DNA from: Delftia tsuruhatensis NBRC 16741
GTDB lineage: Bacteria > Pseudomonadota > Gammaproteobacteria > Burkholderiales > Burkholderiaceae_C
NCBI RefSeq assembly: GCF_001571325.1
Contig: NZ_BCTO01000010.1
Location: 62,001-126,000 of the forward strand
Direction of reading: 5' to 3'
Length of the DNA: 64,000 bases
In this document: positions 57,786-64,000 of the stretch, one piece after another
How the letters are laid out: each line of letters begins with the position of its first letter
Numbering within the stretch: the stretch's first letter is position 1
Notes under the pieces: generated by a model
What the model was told of the DNA's origin: nothing
Databases searched by the model: none
The model's input: only the letters and a program-made list of their open reading frames with translations
Translations under genes and position numbers: made by a program

Positions 57786-58019
57786 GAATACCTCTCATTG
57801 GTGATTTTTTGGCGTGCCTAGTATCGCAATAACCCAGCTTCTCCCCGGGTTCAAGTGGGCTGAGCACAAAAGTAGGGAGAAAACACATTTGTAGACAAAC
57901 AACGTTATGCTCGGCCCGCTTTTCGTCGGATTGACGATAGCTTTCATCAAATTGTTAAGAAATTTGATGCATAAAAACTATGAATTGATGGGGCATCACC
58001 ACGCCCTGAGGAGAAGGCC
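57786..58019. other. AT-rich divergent region between galE and pelA
   Basis: No gene. This region is strikingly AT-rich compared with both neighbours. It holds a likely pel promoter and an inverted repeat (57931-57969, listed separately), and AGGAGAAGG just before the pelA ATG. Confidence 0.6.
57931..57969 (+). promoter_or_regulatory. Candidate pel promoter overlapped by an inverted repeat
   Basis: TTGACG (57931-57936) is a good -35 hexamer; the -10 region about 17 bases later (GTTAAG, 57954-57959) is weaker. A perfect 9-bp inverted repeat, CATCAAATT (57945-57953) and AATTTGATG (57961-57969), straddles the -10. A protein bound there would block transcription. Pel genes are usually held off by such repressors (FleQ in Pseudomonas), but the binder here is unknown. 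Confidence 0.5.
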
Positions 58020-60839
58020 ATGAACGGTTTCCTGCGAAGCTGCCTGGTCTGCTGGGGGTTGCTGTGCGGCTGGGTGGTGCAGGCTGCCGAACCCGCGGTG
58101 GCTGTCTATTACGGGAACAAGGCATCGCTCAGTGAATTGAGCCTCTACGACATTGCCGTCGTGGAGCCGGGCCATGGCTATGACCCGGTCCGGTTTCGCA
58201 AGCAGGCCCCGGGCAGCGAGCTGTATGCCTACGCTTCCGTGGCCGAGGTGCTGCCCGAGCGCGCCTACTTCGGCAAGATTCCCGAGGCCTGGAAGATGGC
58301 GCGCAACGGCGCCTGGCAGTCCATCGTCCTGGACCAGACACCCGCGCAGTGGCCCGCCTTCTTTGCTGACGAGGTGATCGCGCCGCTGTGGAAGCAGGGC
58401 TTTCGCGGCTTCTTCCTGGACACGCTGGACTCCTACCGCTTGGCCGCGAATTTCGACGAAAAGGCCCAGCAGGACGGTCTGGTGCGCGTCATCGAGACGC
58501 TGCACCAGCGCTATCCCGGCATCCGCCTGATCCTGAACCGGGGCTTCGAGATCGTGCCGCGCGTGAGGGACAAGGTACAGATGGTGGCGGCCGAGTCGCT
58601 GTTGCGGGGCTGGGATGCCAGCCTCAAGCGCTATGTGAACGTGCCCGAGAAAGACCGCGAATGGCTGCTGCAGCAACTGCAGACCATCCGCGAGCGCGAC
58701 CGCCTGCCGGTGCTGTCCATCGACTACGTGGCCCCGCATGACCGCGACGCCACGCGCGAGACCGCCCGCCGCATTGCGCAGCTGGGCATCATCCCCTGGG
58801 TTTCCGATGCCGGGCTGCAGACCCTGGGCATAGGCCAGGTGGAGGCGGTGGCGCGCAGGGTGTTGATTCTCTACAACGGTGCCGACTATCCGTCCATCAA
58901 CGGCGCATCGGCGCACCGCTTCCTGGAAATGCCCCTGAACTACATGGGCTACGTCGCCGACTACGCCGATGTGCGCGAGCCCCTGCCCGAAGGCGTGTCG
59001 CGCGACCGCTATGCCGGCGTGGTGAGCTGGTTCGGCGGCGCGGTGCCCGAGATGCGGGCCAAAAGCGTGCGGCAGTGGCTGGCCAACCAGGTGCAGCAGG
59101 GCATGCCGCTGCTGGTGCTCAATACGCTGGGCCTGTCCCAGGACCGCACCATGTCGGCCGCCCTGGGCACGCGCAGCACGGAAGCGGCACCCGTGTTCCC
59201 GCTGCGGCGCGCCGAAAAGGCGCCGGTCATGGGTTTCGAGATGCAGCCGGCCGAGCCAGCGCACGATTACGAAGGCTGGGAGTTCACGCCGCAGATGGCC
59301 AGGGGCAGCCGCGAGTTGCTGTCCTTCGACGACAAGCGGGGGCGCCGCTTCGTGTCGGCCGCCATCACGCCCTGGGGCGGCTTTGCACTCATGCCCTATG
59401 TGGTGGTGGGCATGCCGGGCACCGACCAGTCGCGCTGGGTGATCGACCCCTTCGCGCTGTTGCGCGAGGCGCTGCGCCTGCAGGACTTTCCGGTGCCCGA
59501 CGTCACCACCGAGAACGGCCGCCGCCTGCTGCTGGCCCATGTGGACGGGGACGGCTTTCCTTCCAAGGCCGAGCTGCCGGGCACGCCCTTCGCCGGCGAG
59601 GTGCTGCGCCGCGAGATCCTGGAGCGCTACAGGATTCCGCACACCATCTCGGTCATCGAGGCCGAAGTCTCGCCGCAGGGCCTGTATCCGCAGTGGGCCG
59701 ACCAGCTGGAGGGCATTGCCAAGCGCATCTTCGCCATGCCCCATGTCGAGATCGCCAGCCATTCCTATTCCCATCCCTTCTTCTGGGAGCCCGGGGCAGC
59801 GCCCGACGGGGATGACAGCAAGGAGGTGAACCTCAACCTCCACATCCCCGGCTACCAGATGGACATGAACCGGGAGATCAATGGCTCGGTCGACTACATC
59901 CGCAAGCGCCTGGCGCCGCCCGGCAAGCCGGTGGACGTGTTCCTGTGGACCGGCAACACGGCGCCCAGCGCCGAGGCCCTGGCCATCTCCGACGCGGCGG
60001 GACTGCTCAACATGAATGGCGGCGACACGGCCATCACGCGCAGCAATCCCTCGCTGACGGAGGTGCGCAGCTGGGGCCTGCGCAAGGGCGGCCATCTGCA
60101 GATCTATGCGCCCGTCACCAACGAGAACATCTACACCAACCTCTGGCACGGGCCGTTCTACGGCTTCGAGCGCGTCATCGAAACCTTCGAGATGACCGAC
60201 GCGCCCCGGCGCATGAAGGCCGTGGACATCTACTACCACTCCTACTCCGCCAGCAAGCAGGCCAGCATCAAGGCCCTGCACAAGGTCTACCAGTGGGCGC
60301 TGGCGCAGCGGCTGAACCCGGTCTACAGCTCCGAGTACATCCGCAAGGTGCAGGATTTCTACGAATTCGCCATCGGCCGCGACGCGCAGGGCTGGCGTCT
60401 GCGGGGCCCGGGCCAGTTGCGCACGCTGCGCATGCCGCCCGGCATGGCCCTGCCTTCAATGGCTGCCAGCCGCGGCATCGCCGGCTATGCCAAGGGCACG
60501 GACGGCAACTACCTTCACCTGGCCGGCGGCGCCGGATACCTGGTGCAGCAGGATGCCGCAGGCGCGGCCGCCTCCGCGGTGCGCCCCTATCTGGTGGATG
60601 CCAATGCCCGGCTCACGCAATGGCTGCCCCAGGCCGATGGCGGCGTGCGCTTCACCCTGCAGGGCCATGTGCCGCTGGAGCTGCGCATGCACCTGCCGTC
60701 CGGCTGTGCGCTGAGTTCCCTGAACGCCGCCAATCCCCTCATTGCCGTGGCGGGTGCCGATACGGGCAGCTCCAACCTCCGTTCCTTCAGAAGTACCCAT
60801 CACAGTGTTGAACTCCAAGCGCAATGCCGGGGGCTCTGA
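58020..60839 (+). CDS. pelA: Pel exopolysaccharide deacetylase/hydrolase PelA
   Basis: Periplasmic enzyme that trims and partly deacetylates the GalNAc/GlcNAc-rich Pel polysaccharide during export. The 939-residue product, close to the 948 of P. aeruginosa PelA, has a signal peptide ending at VVQAAEP. The GH166 hydrolase domain (to about residue 290) contains GFFLDTLDS (Asp134) and AAESLLRG (Glu192), which by spacing equal Asp160/Glu218. After a middle domain comes the deacetylase with HVDGDGF (Asp509, Asp511) and SHSYSHPF (His581, His585), then a C-terminal beta domain. The start has an AGGAGAAGG ribosome site. pelB overlaps its end by 35 bases. Confidence 0.95.
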   Translation: MNGFLRSCLVCWGLLCGWVVQAAEPAVAVYYGNKASLSELSLYDIAVVEPGHGYDPVRFRKQAPGSELYAYASVAEVLPERAYFGKIPEAWKMARNGAWQSIVLDQTPAQWPAFFADEVIAPLWKQGFRGFFLDTLDSYRLAANFDEKAQQDGLVRVIETLHQRYPGIRLILNRGFEIVPRVRDKVQMVAAESLLRGWDASLKRYVNVPEKDREWLLQQLQTIRERDRLPVLSIDYVAPHDRDATRETARRIAQLGIIPWVSDAGLQTLGIGQVEAVARRVLILYNGADYPSINGASAHRFLEMPLNYMGYVADYADVREPLPEGVSRDRYAGVVSWFGGAVPEMRAKSVRQWLANQVQQGMPLLVLNTLGLSQDRTMSAALGTRSTEAAPVFPLRRAEKAPVMGFEMQPAEPAHDYEGWEFTPQMARGSRELLSFDDKRGRRFVSAAITPWGGFALMPYVVVGMPGTDQSRWVIDPFALLREALRLQDFPVPDVTTENGRRLLLAHVDGDGFPSKAELPGTPFAGEVLRREILERYRIPHTISVIEAEVSPQGLYPQWADQLEGIAKRIFAMPHVEIASHSYSHPFFWEPGAAPDGDDSKEVNLNLHIPGYQMDMNREINGSVDYIRKRLAPPGKPVDVFLWTGNTAPSAEALAISDAAGLLNMNGGDTAITRSNPSLTEVRSWGLRKGGHLQIYAPVTNENIYTNLWHGPFYGFERVIETFEMTDAPRRMKAVDIYYHSYSASKQASIKALHKVYQWALAQRLNPVYSSEYIRKVQDFYEFAIGRDAQGWRLRGPGQLRTLRMPPGMALPSMAASRGIAGYAKGTDGNYLHLAGGAGYLVQQDAAGAAASAVRPYLVDANARLTQWLPQADGGVRFTLQGHVPLELRMHLPSGCALSSLNAANPLIAVAGADTGSSNLRSFRSTHHSVELQAQCRGL

Positions 60840-63800
60840 GCGCCCCGTCACGGTTCCCTTCTGGCTGATCGTGCTGCTGGCGGTACTGATCGGCGGTGCC
60901 CTGTGGATGCTGTTTCCCAAGCAGGATCTGGAGCGCCGGCTCTCCGTCACCGGAGATGATTCCGAGCTGTCCTACAACTACCTGAGCAACCTGCTCAAGA
61001 GCGACCCGGGCAATGAAAACCTGCGCGCCCTGCTCAAGGCCAAGGAGGAGCGCCTGAAAGCCATCAAGCTGGCGCGCGAAGAGGCAGCCAAGCAGGCGCT
61101 GCCCAGCGCCGCCGTCCAGGCCTGGGAGCGCTGGCAGGCCGCCTACCAGAACTATCTGGAGGCGCAAAAGCAGGACCATCGCGCCGGAGGGCAGGCCGAT
61201 GCCCTGGGGCTCCAGGTGATGCAGGCGCTCAAGGAGGTCCCGCTGGCGGGTCTGACCCAGGAGCAGGCGCTGTACCTGGCTTCTTCGGCGCTGGTACTCA
61301 AGGACGCACCGCTGGCCCTGGGCATCTACGACGATGTGGCCGCCCGCCAGGGCGATCCCGCGCGCAAGGCGCAGGTCTATGAGTCCGCAGCGCGGCAGGC
61401 GCTGGGCATGTCGCTGTACGAGGAATCGGCCCGGCTGCTGCGCCAGGCCAGCGCCACGACCGAAGACGTCCCGCAGTCGCGCGCCTATCTCTGGCAGGCC
61501 CTGCAGGTGCTGCAGTCCGGCAACCGTGCCAGCGAAGCGCTGGCGCTGGCGCGCCAGCAGGAAGAACTGTTGGGCAGCGACCCGGAAACGCTGCGAAGGC
61601 TCATCGGCCTGGCGCGCGCGGCCGGCAACCGGGCCGAGGCCGAGCGCTATGCCAAGCGGCTGCTGCAGCTGTCCCTGCTGCAGCAATGGCAGGTGCAGGC
61701 GGCAGGCGCTTCGGGAGCCGGCCCGGCCGTAGCGTCCGCAGTGGCCGACGACGGCGCCTGGGCACTGCAGCCCGTGGCCTGGACCGCCCCGGGCTGGCGC
61801 ATGCTGCGCACGGCCGACCCCGCACGCAAGCCGCCGCCGGGCCTGCCCTTTGACGACAAGACCTACCAGCTGGGCTACGAGGTGTTCCTCGAAAACCGCA
61901 ACCTGGAAGATGCCTGGCGCGTGGCCACGGCTGCGGTGCGCCAGGCGCCGCAGGACATGGCCTGGCGCGAGCGCCTGGCCCAGGTGTCCGAATGGATGGG
62001 GCAGCAGCAGCAGGCCCTGGACAACTGGCTGGTCATTGCGCAGAACACGGGCCGTGAAGATGCCTGGAAGACGGTGATGCGCCTGGCGCCGGGCCTGTTC
62101 GACGACCGCGCCCTGATTGCCGGCCTGCGCCACCAGTTGAGCCGCCGTCCCCAGGATGCCGCGCTGCTGCAGGCGCTGGTCCAGGCCTATGAGCGCCAGG
62201 CCGAGCCGGGCGCGGCCATCGACTATCTGCAAAAGCACGGCAGCACGCCGCAGTCGCAGATTCTGCTGGCCCAGCTGGCCGAGCGCGCAGGCCGTTCGCC
62301 GCTGGCGCTGCAGGCATGGAAGCGCGTGCTCAGCGATCCCGAGCAGCGCACGCCGGCCCATGTCATGCCCGCCGCCGTGCTCGCGCTGCTGCAGGGCGAG
62401 CCGGCGCTGGGCCTGCGCTGGCTGGAAGACGCACAGACGCGCGTTCCGGCCGGCATGCAGGACGAAGGCGAGTACTGGCGCCTGCTGGGCGACCTGGCCC
62501 AGGACCAGCGCCAGGAGGCGCTGACGCTCAAGGCCTACCGCCGCCTGCTGCAGACGCCGCACGCCGGCATCAGCGACTACGACGAAGTGATCCGCCTGCT
62601 GCAGCGCACCGACCGGCGCGAGGCGGCCCAGATGTCCCTGCATGCCTGGGAGCAGTTCCAGGACGTGCGCCATCTGACACAGGCCTTCTACCTGCTGGAG
62701 GACCAGGAGGACTGGACGCAGATCGGCCGCCAGGTCGAGCGCATCATGGCCGACCCGGCCTTGCTCAAGCGCCTGATGGGCCAGCCCACCTTCTTCCAGA
62801 TCCTGGGCGCCTACTACCAGCGCACTGCGCAGCCGAAAAAGGCCATGGAAGCCTTCGAGAAGGGCCTGGCGCTGGACCCAGGCTCCACGCCGCTGCGCCA
62901 GGGCCTGATGTGGCTGCTGATCGACACGCAGAACGCGGCGGCCCTCAAGCTGCTGCTGGCGGCGGCCGAGCCCGTGTGGGCACGTGATGCCGACATGCAC
63001 GGCGCCCTGGCGGCGGCCTACATGACGCTGTCGCGCCCGGCCGTTGCGCTGGAGCGGTATCTGAAGCCGCACCGCACGGAGCATGCCGACGACTTCCTGT
63101 GGATGATGCAGTACGCGGACGCGCTGGAGCAGAACCAGCAGGCGGACCAGGCCTGGAACCTGAGGCAGCAGCTGTGGCAGCGCGAGAAGGCGCGCACGCG
63201 TGCGCAGCAGGGCCCTTCGGCCGATGCGGCCCGCCGCTGGCTGACCGCCGAGGGCCTGGACGAGGTCCAGCGCCAGGCACGCAGCCGGCTCATGCTCTTT
63301 CATACCCAGGGCGATGCCGAATTCGCCCTGATGCGCGAGCTGCTGCGCATGGACCTGCAAGGCGGGCGCCGCGAGCATTCCGCCGCTGCGGCCGAGCTGG
63401 CCATCGCCTGGCTGCAGGAGCGCGGCGAATACCAGGCCGAGCGCGGCTACCTTTGGCAGCAGTACGCGCGCAGCCGCAGCAAGAGTGCCAGCGCACCGCT
63501 GTGGGCCGAGATCACGGTGGCCCTGGCGGAAAAGGATGTGGCCCAGGCCGGGCAGCTGCTGCAGCGCCATGACGAGGCACTGCCGCGCTACGACCGCATC
63601 AACGCGGCGGCCATGGTGGGCGATGTGCGGCTGGCGCAGACCGCGGGCTTCGAGAGCATGGCCTACCAGCCCGACGACGATCCCCTGCACCTGGGGCTGA
63701 CCGAGCAGTTGCTGGCCTTCAGCGACTACGGCGGCCTGCAGTTGCGCAATCGCCGCATGGACGCCATCGACGAGCAGGTCTCGCGGCTGCGCTGGCATGT

Positions 63801-64000
63801 GGGTCTCAACCCCCGCTGGGCGCTGGACCTGGATGCCGAGGACGTGCGCCGCACGGTCAACAAAAGCACCCTGGTGCGCGGACCCTCCCAGGAGTGGGGC
63901 ATCGGCCTGCGCCTGACGCGCAAGACGCAGTCGGCCTCCAGCGAGTTCATGCTGGGCCGGCGCGAAAGCCTGGAGAGCTACACGCCGATGCAGTTCACGC
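60805..64000 (+). CDS. pelB: Pel export protein PelB, N-terminal 1065 residues (runs off the window)
   Basis: Outer-membrane export component with a large periplasmic TPR scaffold and a C-terminal porin. The visible part starts at GTG 60805 (or TTG 60808), gives one membrane helix (VPFWLIVLLAVLIGGALWML), then FPKQDLERRLSVTGDDSELSYNYLSNLL. Many tetratricopeptide repeats follow, such as ALDNWLVIAQNTGREDAW, FFQILGAYYQRTAQPKKAMEAFEKGLALDPGS and LWMMQYADALEQNQQADQAWNLR. From about residue 940 the sequence turns to barrel-like segments (LRWHVGLNPRWALDLDAEDV). The reading frame stays open to 64000. In P. aeruginosa PelB has 1193 residues, so about 130 residues are missing. Confidence 0.92.
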   Translation, partial: MLNSKRNAGGSERPVTVPFWLIVLLAVLIGGALWMLFPKQDLERRLSVTGDDSELSYNYLSNLLKSDPGNENLRALLKAKEERLKAIKLAREEAAKQALPSAAVQAWERWQAAYQNYLEAQKQDHRAGGQADALGLQVMQALKEVPLAGLTQEQALYLASSALVLKDAPLALGIYDDVAARQGDPARKAQVYESAARQALGMSLYEESARLLRQASATTEDVPQSRAYLWQALQVLQSGNRASEALALARQQEELLGSDPETLRRLIGLARAAGNRAEAERYAKRLLQLSLLQQWQVQAAGASGAGPAVASAVADDGAWALQPVAWTAPGWRMLRTADPARKPPPGLPFDDKTYQLGYEVFLENRNLEDAWRVATAAVRQAPQDMAWRERLAQVSEWMGQQQQALDNWLVIAQNTGREDAWKTVMRLAPGLFDDRALIAGLRHQLSRRPQDAALLQALVQAYERQAEPGAAIDYLQKHGSTPQSQILLAQLAERAGRSPLALQAWKRVLSDPEQRTPAHVMPAAVLALLQGEPALGLRWLEDAQTRVPAGMQDEGEYWRLLGDLAQDQRQEALTLKAYRRLLQTPHAGISDYDEVIRLLQRTDRREAAQMSLHAWEQFQDVRHLTQAFYLLEDQEDWTQIGRQVERIMADPALLKRLMGQPTFFQILGAYYQRTAQPKKAMEAFEKGLALDPGSTPLRQGLMWLLIDTQNAAALKLLLAAAEPVWARDADMHGALAAAYMTLSRPAVALERYLKPHRTEHADDFLWMMQYADALEQNQQADQAWNLRQQLWQREKARTRAQQGPSADAARRWLTAEGLDEVQRQARSRLMLFHTQGDAEFALMRELLRMDLQGGRREHSAAAAELAIAWLQERGEYQAERGYLWQQYARSRSKSASAPLWAEITVALAEKDVAQAGQLLQRHDEALPRYDRINAAAMVGDVRLAQTAGFESMAYQPDDDPLHLGLTEQLLAFSDYGGLQLRNRRMDAIDEQVSRLRWHVGLNPRWALDLDAEDVRRTVNKSTLVRGPSQEWGIGLRLTRKTQSASSEFMLGRRESLESYTPMQFT

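Noticed and set aside
60787..63798. A 1003-codon open frame antisense to pelB
   Set aside because: Same codon-shadow effect; the plus strand carries the open pelB frame with recognisable TPR repeats that continues past the window end.

Overview
The window is 64 kb of GC-rich chromosome from a betaproteobacterium, most likely the family Comamonadaceae and plausibly Delftia. This placement is inferred from gene content and order: pilMNOPQ-aroK-aroB, cytochrome c4-ResB-CcsB, msrPQ, hisFIE next to HIT-tatABC, a Bug-type tripartite-tricarboxylate receptor, and a mannitol ABC operon in a lineage that mostly uses organic acids. I see no tRNA, rRNA, CRISPR array, prophage or intact insertion sequence. 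Nearly all DNA is coding.

Layout. 1-1935: the 5' end of zwf (minus) diverges from pgi (plus), with two 15-bp HexR-like palindromes between them. 1959-10665: a sugar lactonase-like gene diverges from a mannitol operon (mtlE-F-G-K-D-Z) followed by an AraC-type regulator. Mannitol is imported, oxidised to fructose, phosphorylated to fructose-6-P, and enters the Pgi/Zwf route. 10945-15252: cytochrome c4, then the System II cytochrome c assembly pair ResB-CcsB. 15445-17059: msrPQ periplasmic methionine sulfoxide repair. 17056-21065: an oxygen-binding di-iron metallo-beta-lactamase protein, lptM, cyaY and penicillin-binding protein 1A.

21374-29863: pilMNOPQ (type IV pilus alignment complex and secretin), then an unusual Ig-like lipoprotein gene, then aroK and aroB. 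29928-33860: a dGTPase-like HD protein, a DUF1415/methyltransferase pair and a metallo-beta-lactamase hydrolase. 34055-37913: two tandem PhoA-family alkaline phosphatases behind a Pho-box-like site, then a His-rich exported protein. 38103-43630: a beta-ketoadipate block (Bug receptor, SDR, pcaF, pcaJ, pcaI) with a divergent IclR regulator. 43726-50900: a REP-type transposase relative that has lost a catalytic His, then glutamate synthase gltB-gltD.

51111-56698 is a minus-strand block read hisF, hisI, hisE, small membrane protein, patatin, HIT, tatA, tatB, tatC. 56775-57785 is galE, divergent from the start of a Pel exopolysaccharide operon (pelA, and pelB which runs off the window).

The most noteworthy points are: (1) a GalE with Cys at the sugar-selectivity position beside pelA, suggesting it makes UDP-GalNAc for Pel; (2) a family of three ~100-115 bp GC-rich intergenic repeats, one of which supplies the tatC stop codon, in the same window as a degenerate REP-type transposase; (3) an Ig-like lipoprotein embedded with overlapping codons between pilQ and aroK; (4) candidate HexR, Pho and PcaR-type operators. 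None of these has been tested here by database search or experiment.
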